DNA of 64,000 nt from Nosema muscidifuracis. Its lineage: Eukaryota > Microsporidia > Nosematidae. Location of the stretch: positions 248,001 through 312,000 of the forward strand of contig JAIOKI010000005.1 in NCBI GenBank assembly GCA_028335825.1, given 5' to 3'. Under the pieces are notes generated by a model. That model was not told the DNA's origin. It ran no database searches and saw only the letters and a program-made list of their open reading frames with translations. The position numbers were made by a program, and so were the translations under genes. Of this stretch, positions 29,495 to 39,103 are shown one piece after another. Within the stretch, counting starts at the first letter, position 1. Each line of letters starts with the position of its first letter.

Positions 29495-30115
29495 TTAATA
29501 AAGGTCTTCATCAAGTGAATCATTCTCATCATCACATTCGTAAATCCTAAATCCATAAATTCTAGGAACATATTCTTGTAATTTCTTCTTTTTAAATTTA
29601 TATGGATAGGTTAATAAAAGAAAATGTGGAAAATATTTTCCCCAGGCACATCCATCTAATCCTTTGATAGGACCTTTTGGTAAATATATACATACACAAT
29701 TATAACAATAAACTTTTGTAGAAGATACACGAGGTTCATTACTCAATCCTATAGGCATAAGAGGAGTAGAACATCCTACTCTACTACATGACCCATATTC
29801 TTTATTAAGTACTCTCTCCATAATATCTTCAAGTCCAGTGATAGTATAAATAAATCTCTGATGAATCAAATAATATAAAGTAGATTCTTCTAAAAAATCA
29901 GAACTTTTTGTTGCATCCAAGATTGCATTATAAGATTCTTCAAGATTGGGAATCTTTTTGTTTAGTCCTACAAGATTAAAGGGATCATTCATATAAGAAT
30001 CAGGAACTCGTGCTAGAAATGCATGCTCTTTCTTTGAAAAAAATCTTCCAGTCCAATAATCAGTGTCCATTAAATCTGAACAATTTTCATCCAATTTAAC
30101 TGTTTTTTGTTTCAT
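29495..30115 (-). CDS. Casein kinase II regulatory (beta) subunit
   Basis: Regulatory dimer of the CK2 tetramer. The domain runs from WTGRFFSKKEHAFLARVP, through NLVGLNKKIP, the ESSTLYYLIHQRFIYT-type helix, to the zinc ribbon CSRVGCSTPLMPIGLS...VYCYNC. The PKGPIKGLDGCAWGKYFPH and RIYGFRI blocks follow. The 206 residues are normal for the family. No CCC precedes the ATG; the gap to the divergent polymerase gene is 147 bp. Confidence 0.93.
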   Translation of the reverse strand: MKQKTVKLDENCSDLMDTDYWTGRFFSKKEHAFLARVPDSYMNDPFNLVGLNKKIPNLEESYNAILDATKSSDFLEESTLYYLIHQRFIYTITGLEDIMERVLNKEYGSCSRVGCSTPLMPIGLSNEPRVSSTKVYCYNCVCIYLPKGPIKGLDGCAWGKYFPHFLLLTYPYKFKKKKLQEYVPRIYGFRIYECDDENDSLDEDLY

Positions 30116-30262
30116 AAATTATTTTGAAGGCATAAAAAAAGAGAAATTTAATGTGAACATCAAAAAGATTTTCTATTTAAAAAAAAATAGTATTTTAATT
30201 TCTTTTTTGATTATAAAACATTATTCATTTCTTTGTAAATATTTTTTTATTTCTTTATCCAT

Positions 30263-32968
30263 ATGACAGAAATTATTGATGAATTAGAAACTCAGTTTTT
30301 TTTCCAAGAATACATTTTGAATGATAAAATTGAAGGATATATCTTTAATTTTAGACATGTAACCAGAGAAGATGAATCATCATTTGGTAAAATTTATTTT
30401 GTTACTAAAGATTTAAAAAATTATTTTATAAAAATTCCTTACTTTTATGCTCTAACTATTGAATGTACAAATATTGGAGATGTAGAAGAATATATAAAAA
30501 ATCAATATTCTGATGGATTTTATAGTAGTAAAATTGTAGAAAAATATGATTGTAGAGAATTTAATCATTTGAATAAACCAAAGAAGCAGTTCTTACAAAT
30601 ATTTATGAAATATCAAAATGTCTTTAATAAATTAATTAAAGATTTAAAAAGAATTGTTTGTAGAAATAGAAATGATAGAAATATTGATAGTGTTTATAAA
30701 GATATGACTGATAAAATTGAATATGATCAAATTGATATAAAAAGTCAAATTTTAGATATACATGAATATGATATTCCTTATGAAATATCTTTAGCAAATA
30801 ATTATAATATTAGATCTGGAAGTTGGTATAATTTTTCTTTTAATGGTGAAGAATATTTAATTGAAAAATCTGATTTGATAGGAATGCCTGAATTTCGAGT
30901 ATTAGCTTTTGATATAGAAACAATGAAAAAACCTTTAAAATTTCCAGATTCAAATTTTGATCAAGTAATGATGATATCAATAAAAACTGAATCATCCAAT
31001 ATTTTAATAACAAATAGAAAAGTAGTTTCTGATGATATAAATACTTTTGAATATTCACCTAAGGAAGATATGCAATCAATATTTACAATATTTAACATGA
31101 AAAATGAAGAAGAATTATTACTTAAATTTGTTGAAATTATACAAAAGCATAAACCAAATATTGTCACTACATATAATGGAAATTTTTTTGATTTTCCTTA
31201 TATAGAAGCAAGAATGAATATTTACAACCTTAATATGAGTGAATTAATTGGATTTAGTTTAGAAAAAGATTATTATTCATGTCCTTTTATACTTCATCTT
31301 GATTGTTATAAATGGGTTGTAAGAGATTCTTATTTACCTATGGGAAGTCAAGGATTAAAAGCAGTCACAAAAGCTAAATTAGGATATTTTCCTGATGAAA
31401 TAGATGCAGAAGAAATGGTTGAAACTGCTAATAAAAATCCACTTAAAATGGCAGCTTATTCAGTTTCAGATGCAGTAGCCACATATTTTTTGTTTGTAAA
31501 ATATGTTCAGCCTCATGTATTTTCTTTAAGTTCAATTTTACCTTATCCACCTGTAAAAATACTTTGTAAAGGTTCAGGATCTCTTTGTGAAGCACTTCTT
31601 ATTATTGAAGCTTATAATTATTCATTATTGATACCAAAAGAAAAAAGAAAAGATTTTCTTGAAATATACAATGGTCGAGTTATTGATAGTATGACATATG
31701 TAGGTGGATATGTTGAATCTATAAAGAGTGGAATTTTTAGATCTGATTTTAATCATATTTTTAATATTAAAAATGAAGGGATTTTTGATATTATAAACAC
31801 CATAGATGATATCTTATTAAATTTTCAAGATGAAGAAGATTATTATGAAATCAAAGAGAATATCAAAAAATCTTTATTAGAATTTAAAGATAAAATATCT
31901 TCAACAGGAAATATTTATCATCTTGATGTAAGTGCTATGTACCCAAATATTATTTTAACAAATAGACTTCAACCTACATCAATAGTAAATAATGATATTT
32001 GTGTTAGATGTGATTTTTCTAATAAAGAATCTAAATGTAAAAGACAACTTAATTGGGAAGCTAAAATTGATTATTTTGCTCCAACAATTAATGAAATTAA
32101 AGAAATAAGACAGAATGTGATTAAAGATCATAATAACAAATACAACAATATTAAGAATAATGTTTTAAATACAAATTATAACAAGAATTTATTTAATATA
32201 AAAACTAATTCTGATGATTGTGATATAAAATTTGAAGATCTAAGTCAATCCAAACAAGAAGCTATAGTTAAGAAGAAGATATTAGAATATTCAAGACAAA
32301 TTTATAAAAAGCAAAAAACAAGTACAATTGAAAAAAGAGATGCTACTGTTTGTCAAAGAGAAATTCCTTTTTATGTAGATTCTGTTAGGAAATTTCGAGA
32401 TCAAAGATATATTTATAAGAAAAAATTAAAAGATTCAACAATTCTTTACGATACCTGTAAAGATCCCGAAAAGAAAAAAGCTTATAAAAAAGAAATGGTT
32501 GTTTATTCATCACTTCAAATAGCTCACAAATGTATTTTAAATTCATTTTATGGATATGTAATGAGAAAAGGAGCAAGATGGCATTCTACAGAAATGGCTG
32601 CAATAGTTTGTAATGTAGGTGCAAAAATTATTAAGAATTGTAAATCTGTTATAGAATCTTTTGCTATGCCTTTAGAATTAGATACAGATGGTATTTGGGC
32701 ATTGGTACCTTCTTCATTCCCAATAGAGATAAATTTTAAATCAGGAAAAAAGATTAATTTTTTAAGTTCATACATAAATTATAAAGTATGTCAAGAATTT
32801 ACAAATAATCAATATCAAGAAAAGATAAATAATGAATATGTAATTATACCGAATAATAGTATAGAGTTTGAATTAGATGGTCCATATAAAGGAATGGTTA
32901 TTCCATCAGCTCTTGAAGAAGGTAAGCAATTAAAAAAAAGATATATATATTGTATTAAATTGGGATAA
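30263..32968 (+). CDS. POL2: DNA polymerase epsilon catalytic subunit, N-terminal part (gene frameshifted)
   Basis: Leading-strand replicative polymerase. Exonuclease motifs are intact: Exo I FDIE (D217, E219), Exo II TYNGNFFDFPYI, and Exo III YSVSDAVATY. Polymerase motif A is DVSAMYPNI (D555), motif B is NSFYGYVMRKGARW, and motif C is DTDGIW (D807, D809), the epsilon-specific forms. The frame ends at 32968, inside the KKRY...GFELKRRGE region. The next frame carries straight on (WDNSIAEYKGFELKRRGE from 32961), so the whole gene spans 30263-35834 and would encode about 1855 residues (yeast 2222). Dropping one A from the AAA at 32957-32959 would align the two parts. No CCC at the start. Confidence 0.93.
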   Translation: MTEIIDELETQFFFQEYILNDKIEGYIFNFRHVTREDESSFGKIYFVTKDLKNYFIKIPYFYALTIECTNIGDVEEYIKNQYSDGFYSSKIVEKYDCREFNHLNKPKKQFLQIFMKYQNVFNKLIKDLKRIVCRNRNDRNIDSVYKDMTDKIEYDQIDIKSQILDIHEYDIPYEISLANNYNIRSGSWYNFSFNGEEYLIEKSDLIGMPEFRVLAFDIETMKKPLKFPDSNFDQVMMISIKTESSNILITNRKVVSDDINTFEYSPKEDMQSIFTIFNMKNEEELLLKFVEIIQKHKPNIVTTYNGNFFDFPYIEARMNIYNLNMSELIGFSLEKDYYSCPFILHLDCYKWVVRDSYLPMGSQGLKAVTKAKLGYFPDEIDAEEMVETANKNPLKMAAYSVSDAVATYFLFVKYVQPHVFSLSSILPYPPVKILCKGSGSLCEALLIIEAYNYSLLIPKEKRKDFLEIYNGRVIDSMTYVGGYVESIKSGIFRSDFNHIFNIKNEGIFDIINTIDDILLNFQDEEDYYEIKENIKKSLLEFKDKISSTGNIYHLDVSAMYPNIILTNRLQPTSIVNNDICVRCDFSNKESKCKRQLNWEAKIDYFAPTINEIKEIRQNVIKDHNNKYNNIKNNVLNTNYNKNLFNIKTNSDDCDIKFEDLSQSKQEAIVKKKILEYSRQIYKKQKTSTIEKRDATVCQREIPFYVDSVRKFRDQRYIYKKKLKDSTILYDTCKDPEKKKAYKKEMVVYSSLQIAHKCILNSFYGYVMRKGARWHSTEMAAIVCNVGAKIIKNCKSVIESFAMPLELDTDGIWALVPSSFPIEINFKSGKKINFLSSYINYKVCQEFTNNQYQEKINNEYVIIPNNSIEFELDGPYKGMVIPSALEEGKQLKKRYIYCIKLG

Positions 32969-35834
32969 TTCTATAGCAGAATATAAAGGATTCGAATTAA
33001 AGAGACGAGGTGAACTTGAAATTATAAAAAGATTACAAGAAGAATTATTTGAATGTTTTGGTGATGGTATCAATTTAAATGAATGTTATGATAATCTTAG
33101 TAAAATATGTAAATATTGGTTAGATTTAATAAATAATAAAGGAAAATCTTTAGATGAAGATGACATATTTGATCTTTTTAGTGAATTTAAAAGTATGTCT
33201 AAAGATATTACAGAATATGATACAAAAGCTTCTAGTATATTATCTACTGCTAGAAAGATGGCTGAACTTTTAGGAGAAGATATTTTATCTGAAAAATTGA
33301 AGGTTGAATTTATCGTATCTTTGTATCCAAAAGATGAACCAGTTTCTAATAGAACGATTCCAACAATTATTTTTAAATCTTCTGAACGAGAATATTTTAT
33401 TAAGAAATGGTGTAAGCTTAATAAAATGATGGATATTAGAGATTTAATAGATTGGAATTATTATTTGAAGCGTGTTGAAGATATTGTTGTAAAAATTATT
33501 TGTTTACCAGCTATGAATCAAAATATTAAGAATCCTATTCCAAGTATAAAAGCTCCAAATTGGACTTCCAAATTTACAACGAATTACAATTTATTAGATT
33601 TTATTAAAAGAACAAAAGTAGAAGTTGAAAAAATTCCTAAAATAGAAAAAATTGAAGTAGAATCTTTTAAAGATAAAATATGGACTTATTATAATAAAAA
33701 GAAAGATCAAAATGGAATATTAAGTTGTAAAATAGAAAATAGTAATTTATTATTGAATATGTATAATCATAAAAAAATGATTGTTCCTTTAACAAAAACT
33801 TTTTATATTATAGCAGATACAAAATATTTTATTAAGCATAAAATTTCAAAGATAAAGAAAATTTTACCATCTGGAGATATTCCTAATAATTTAGGTAAAT
33901 TAATTTTACCTTATTCTGAATATCCATCAATTTTAGATAATTCGTTAGTATCAAATATTTATCATAAAAATGTACCAATTTTATTTGAAAATCAATTTGG
34001 AAATCTTCCCATATCAAAATATCCAAATTTTATAATTTTATCAACTTTTAATTATAGTAAATCTATAATTTATGTATTTACAAAAAAAGAAGAAATTTAT
34101 TATATTTCAGATATTAATCATTCAAAAATATTGAAGTATAAAATCAAAGATTTTTTATTAGAAAAAGTAGAAAATATTGTAATTTTAAATAAGTTTGATA
34201 AAAATTTAGAAATTTTGAAGAATTTATGTTCAGATTATGAAATTATTATAGAAGAAATTCAGGTTAAAAAGAAATTAAGCACATTTAATGAATTATTAGA
34301 AATTAATAAAAATTTACACAAAGATATAAATAAGAAAATACAAGATAAATTTGATTTAAGTGCATATACTGAAATTCCTATTGGAAATATTAATTGTACA
34401 AATTTATTAGATTATATTTATTATAAATTAATTAAAAAATCTGAAGGGTTAGTTTTTCCTAGTGAACCTGAATCTATTAGAATATTTAATAATGAAAAAT
34501 ATTATTCAGGATATTATAAAACTTATACAATTCAATTTGAATGTTCAGGATCTTTATTACTTTCTATTTTAGAATATGAATCAATTTTAGATGATCCTAT
34601 TGGATTTACAGAAGTCAACAGATTAGATTTTAAAATACTTCATCAGATGATAAAAAATATATTTTATGATCATTCTAAAGATATAAGAGGAGCATCACTT
34701 TTACTTAATAAAATAGAAAAATGGATAAGAATTAATTCTAAATTTATATGTACTGAACTTAAAGATTTAATTAATTTATTACATCAAAGATTTTTATTTA
34801 GAATAATAGCAGAACTTCGTAAATTAGAAATTAATATTGTTTATATAAGTAGTAATATATTTTGTATAGATTCTAATAAATCTACTATAGAAGGTTCTAA
34901 TGAAATATTTGAATATTTATGTCGTAAAATATCAGAAATAGATGGATATTCATTTTTAGTATGTAAAAAATTACGAGTATTTGAGAAATTACTTTTAATA
35001 GATCCTTGTACATATTTTTATAAGAAAGATTCTGATTATTTCTGTGTAAGTGATATAAAATTACCTATAGAATATATTAAAAGATATTTTAGTGAGTATA
35101 AATTAGATAATGAGATTAATAAATTTGATAAGGAGGTTTATAATTTAAAGAATAATTTAGATAAGGATAATAAAATTGATAAAGAGATTAATCTTTTGGA
35201 TAAATGCAATCAAAATAATCTATTAGAAAAAGACAATTTTAATTTAGATAAAGATTATAATCTATTAAAAAAAGACAATTATAATTTAGATAAGGAGATT
35301 AATATTTTGGAAAAAGATCATAATTTAATAGATGATAATTTATTAGATGGTAAATATATTTATGATTTAATCACTAAAGTTGATAAGGAAGTATCAAAAT
35401 TAATAATTAATACCCTTGAAATTAGAAATAATATACCTGATACTGTAATATCAAATTGTAAAAAGTTATTAAATATAGATGAATATACTAAAATAGAAAA
35501 AGAACCTGAAATTTTAATAATTTGTAAATGTGGATTGGAAAATATTATGCGATCTCGATGTATAAAATGTTTATATAAATATAGTAGAGAGGAAGTAAAT
35601 GAAGTAGTCAAGAAATATTTCAATATATTTTTAAATCTTGAACTTAGTGATGAAACATATTGTGATAAGTGTAAGGTAATGAACGAGAAGAAATTATCAA
35701 TAAATTGTAGATGTGGAGGAATTTATAAGAAGAAGTCTTATAAAAAAAATATTATAAATTTATTAAAGAAGTGTAGGAGTGAAGGAATGAAAGAAGAATA
35801 TGAAAAAATATTAGAATTTTATAAATTAAATTAA
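32952..35834 (+). CDS. POL2: DNA polymerase epsilon catalytic subunit, C-terminal part
   Basis: This frame continues the polymerase after the shift near 32957. It starts with WDNSIAEYKGFELKRRGELEIIK, which matches the thumb region of Pol2. The first Met in this frame is at 33195, but homology begins before it. DEPVSNRTIPTIIF and other blocks of the second, inactive polymerase fold follow. The end holds Cys-rich sites (CKCG...CIKC, then CDKC...CRCGG) in place of the CysA/CysB modules that bind Dpb2, with fewer residues than usual. A Lys/Asn/Asp-rich linker with internal repetition (KDNxNLDKExNxLxKD) fills about 35110-35350. The last codons are duplicated downstream. Confidence 0.85.
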   Translation, partial: VLNWDNSIAEYKGFELKRRGELEIIKRLQEELFECFGDGINLNECYDNLSKICKYWLDLINNKGKSLDEDDIFDLFSEFKSMSKDITEYDTKASSILSTARKMAELLGEDILSEKLKVEFIVSLYPKDEPVSNRTIPTIIFKSSEREYFIKKWCKLNKMMDIRDLIDWNYYLKRVEDIVVKIICLPAMNQNIKNPIPSIKAPNWTSKFTTNYNLLDFIKRTKVEVEKIPKIEKIEVESFKDKIWTYYNKKKDQNGILSCKIENSNLLLNMYNHKKMIVPLTKTFYIIADTKYFIKHKISKIKKILPSGDIPNNLGKLILPYSEYPSILDNSLVSNIYHKNVPILFENQFGNLPISKYPNFIILSTFNYSKSIIYVFTKKEEIYYISDINHSKILKYKIKDFLLEKVENIVILNKFDKNLEILKNLCSDYEIIIEEIQVKKKLSTFNELLEINKNLHKDINKKIQDKFDLSAYTEIPIGNINCTNLLDYIYYKLIKKSEGLVFPSEPESIRIFNNEKYYSGYYKTYTIQFECSGSLLLSILEYESILDDPIGFTEVNRLDFKILHQMIKNIFYDHSKDIRGASLLLNKIEKWIRINSKFICTELKDLINLLHQRFLFRIIAELRKLEINIVYISSNIFCIDSNKSTIEGSNEIFEYLCRKISEIDGYSFLVCKKLRVFEKLLLIDPCTYFYKKDSDYFCVSDIKLPIEYIKRYFSEYKLDNEINKFDKEVYNLKNNLDKDNKIDKEINLLDKCNQNNLLEKDNFNLDKDYNLLKKDNYNLDKEINILEKDHNLIDDNLLDGKYIYDLITKVDKEVSKLIINTLEIRNNIPDTVISNCKKLLNIDEYTKIEKEPEILIICKCGLENIMRSRCIKCLYKYSREEVNEVVKKYFNIFLNLELSDETYCDKCKVMNEKKLSINCRCGGIYKKKSYKKNIINLLKKCRSEGMKEEYEKILEFYKLN

Positions 35835-35938
35835 TTTTTAAAGATTTATTAAAGAAGTGTAGGAGTGAAGGAATGAAAGAAGAATATGAAAAAATATTAG
35901 AATTTTATAAATTAAATTAATTTTTAAAGATCTATTAT
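35759..35938. repeat. Tandem duplication of the POL2 3' end (86 bp)
   Basis: The segment from 35761 (tattaaagaagtgtaggagtg...) recurs at 35847, an offset of 86 bp, almost unchanged. Copy one encodes the final 25 or so residues and the stop; copy two is non-coding. The near identity implies a recent event. Confidence 0.9.
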
Positions 35939-35939
35939 G

Positions 35940-36760
35940 ACTGAATATTAAGTGGTTTGTTTTTCTTAATAAATCTAGAAATTTTAATATTAAAGTAACA
36001 ATCAAACAAATCTCTTCGTTTTCGTTTCAGACTTTTCTATTTTCATTCTAAATCTACCACAGTAAAAAAAAATCTTTTTGTTTTTTAAATTATTTTACTC
36101 ATTCCTTCCTTTGTATTGAAAAAAAGTTGTATATCATTTTTAAACAGTAAATATTCTTCCTTCTGTGTTAATTAATACTCTTAGCTCTTTATTAATAAGA
36201 CCATATACAACTTAAAATGTAGTTATGATATTCAATTTCTTTACCTAAAAATATCTTTTTATAACTTTATCACAGTGTCTATCTTTTCTAATATAAATTT
36301 TATTTTATTTAAGTAAATAATATTGAGATACTGAATCATAATCTTTTCTAATATAAACCTACTTAATTTTTTTATTTTATTTAAGTAAATAATAATGAGA
36401 TACTGAATCATAATCTTTTAAAATATAAATTTTATTTTATATTCGTTAACAATCGCTTATTGGACTCTTCTGACATTCCTCATCTGATTTTTAAAGATGA
36501 TAAATATTTATATATTCTGAATTAATGAACATCTTTTTCTTGTCCCTTAGCTGAAAAATATTTCTTTAAAAATTTATCATTCCTATCTAAATATATTTTT
36601 TAAAAGATTTCTCTGGTTATGTTTTTATTCTCTCATCATACTTTTTGTGCTTGTTTTTTTCATAAATTTTCCATATAAAATTTATATCTTCTCTCAATAT
36701 TTCTTTGTATGCTTATCTTGATGAATTCTTCTTTAAGACTTGTTATAACTTCAGAATATA
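35940..36760 (-). pseudogene. Possible relic of a coding gene, heavily decayed
   Basis: Read on the minus strand, this stretch shows protein-like segments in shifting frames, for example YLDRNDKFLKKYFSAKGQEKD, VVYGLINKELRVLINTEGR and KRKRRDLFDCYFNIKI, divided by stops. Base composition is less extreme than in the surrounding spacer. No family is recognised, and no intact ORF exceeds 60 codons. An embedded duplication of about 70 bp (36281-36425, gatactgaatcataatctttt) also lies here. 36760-37329 is plain AT-rich DNA. Confidence 0.3.
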
Positions 36761-37329
36761 AATGAAGATATCTTGTAAAGAAATTTAATTACTTAATATA
36801 TTTTAAATAAAAATTTAATTAAACTATAAAATAAAATAACATTTATTAAAATTTGACTAAGGTATTTTCATATCAAAAAGTCTTATATAATATTCAAAGT
36901 ACCATTCAAGCCTTTCTAGTGTATAAAAAACTTTATAATTATATAAGAAATTATTGTATTTTACTAAAAAAAATAATAATTTAATCAATAGATATATTTT
37001 TATATTAGCATAAGAGAAAAGATACCTTATTTAACTTTTAAATAATTAGTCTTGTTACAATTAGAATATATAAGTCCTTCTTTATAATAAAATTGATATT
37101 TATAAGTCTTTCTATTTTTTAAAAAAATATCTTAAAATTTTTATCGTTTCATTCTTTTACAAATTAATTCAAATTATAAAATCTTTGTGAAATTTAAATT
37201 ATATCTTTATAAAATTTAAATAAAATAATCTTTGTAAAATTTAAATTTATAAATCTTTGTAAAATTAATTTAAATATGACAATATTCTGAATAGAAATTT
37301 AAAAGATCTTAAATACATAAAAATATAAA

Positions 37330-37770
37330 TTAATTTTTATTTCCTAATTCATAAGAATTATTTCTTCTTCTTTTTTGATACCTCTTATAATAAATATACA
37401 TCGATAAACATGCTACACCAACTCCAGCAAAAAAATAAATAAAATTAGTTAAAGAAAAAACATCAGCAGCAGCATTTGTAACAATAATTTCTGAATTAGG
37501 ACTTTGTTTAGTAGAATTAAAAGATGAATCGTAAATCGAAGTATTTGTTATTCCATGAGCCTTAACATTATCATAAAAACTTTTAATTTCTTTCATAAAA
37601 ACATCTCCTCCTTCTAAAATTTTATCGTATGTACAATTCTGTAAGTTTTTGATGTATTGTAAAATATTTTCCTTATTTTCAGATACCTCACATGTAAGAG
37701 TAGTTGTATTAAGAGAACTCTCAGTTGTACTAGATAATACAGTCAGTATAAAAGTAGATAACATCAACAT
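37330..37770 (-). CDS. Small type I membrane protein, unknown
   Basis: A 146-residue protein with an N-terminal signal peptide (MLMLSTFILTVLSS), a Ser/Thr/Asn-rich lumenal part with two Cys (TLTCEVS, LQNCTYD) and several NxS/T sites. One membrane span (FIYFFAGVGVACLSMYIYY) comes next, then a basic cytosolic tail (KRYQKRRRNN). CCCC directly adjoins the ATG, so this is very likely a real gene although it sits alone in a sparse 3 kb stretch. It could be a surface or spore-wall-associated protein; nothing in it proves that. Confidence 0.65.
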   Translation of the reverse strand: MLMLSTFILTVLSSTTESSLNTTTLTCEVSENKENILQYIKNLQNCTYDKILEGGDVFMKEIKSFYDNVKAHGITNTSIYDSSFNSTKQSPNSEIIVTNAAADVFSLTNFIYFFAGVGVACLSMYIYYKRYQKRRRNNSYELGNKN

Positions 37771-39103
37771 GGGGTATGAGAATAAATTATTATATATATT
37801 AAATTAAATTAAAATTTTTATTATATCTTTATATAAATTTTTTATATATATTTTTTATATATTTTTTTATATCTTTATATAAATTGAATATATTTTTATA
37901 TATATTTTTATATATATTTTTTTATATATATTTTTATGTATATTTAATATATTTTTATATATATCTTTATATATTTTTTATATTGAATATATTTCTGAAC
38001 TTCAATTAAATTATAAGTAGATTGAACATATTTCTAAACTTTAAATAAATTTTTAAAATAAAAAATTTTATGTTAATTAATTTTTTGATGCTTTAATACT
38101 AAAATTAAAATAATTTCTATAAGTCATCTATTATAATTTAATTATCTAAGATTGATAAATACTTAAAATAACTGTGTAGAAGATAAATCAGAAGGATTTA
38201 CAAGACCTAAAATAATATCAGACTCATAAAGAATTATTTGTTAGGAGAAAATTAATCTAATAAAATATAACAAAAATAAATTTTGATTGAATATTTTAAA
38301 TTTATATAATATTTTTAATTTATTAAAATTTTTTATTCAATAAAATATGTTTATTAATTTAAAATATTTTTTATTTGATATTTATATCTTATTTAAGATC
38401 AAGATAAATTAAAAAAAATCTATCAATAGGATGAAGAGAAAGAAAAATATTTTATTAATTTAAGAGATACTTAAAAGATCATCCTAATAAAATATTTATT
38501 TAAGCTTATATATTTGTATTATCATTCTACTGGATATTTCTATTATAAATAAGACTTTTAGATGAAGCAGATTTAATAATAAAATTTTAAAAGAATATTT
38601 AAATAATTATCTATCATAAATAGAAGATTATATAAATTATATCAAATAAACATATATAAAAATATTAAACTTCATATTAAATTATCTTAAATAAACATAT
38701 ATAAAAATTATCTTAAATAAGTAGATTATAAAAATATTAAACTTTATGATAAATTGATGATCTCTAAATTAAATTTTATCATAAAAATTGCATAAGTTAA
38801 GAAATATTTAGTAAGTTGTGAAATACACATTAAAATTTTATGTATAGAAAAAATTAATTGAGGAATATATGCTAGTAAGATATTGAAAATTTATTCTCAT
38901 TCAAATACTTTCTTATTTTATTATAATAAAGAATATTGAATTTATTTTTGATTATTAAATAAATAATAAATTTATACATTTTTATATAATTTGTTTGTTT
39001 TTATAAATTTATTTAAAAATCTTGCATAAACTCAAAAAAAAGGAAATCTTCAAAAAAAAGATTTATTTTTACTTTTGACATTTTAGCCCTTTTCTTATAC
39101 AAA
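37771..39103. other. Sparse AT-rich intergenic region
   Basis: 1.3 kb without an ORF above 60 codons. 37790-37990 is a TA-rich array of tatatatttttatat. 38150-38600 shows short protein-like bits on the plus strand (EDKSEGFTRPKIISDS near 38175, HSTGYFYYK near 38525) that may be remnants of a dead gene. 38630-38740 holds a short repeat, atcttaaataaacatatataaaaat. The CCC at 39087-39089 belongs to the next gene. Confidence 0.4.

Noticed and set aside
32952-33194. A separate second gene beginning at 33195
   Set aside because: Homology to Pol epsilon runs through from the first frame to the second without a gap, so the two frames are one gene.
37790-37990. Telomere- or centromere-like satellite
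   Set aside because: The TA-rich stretch is irregular low-complexity without a fixed unit, so no such role can be supported.
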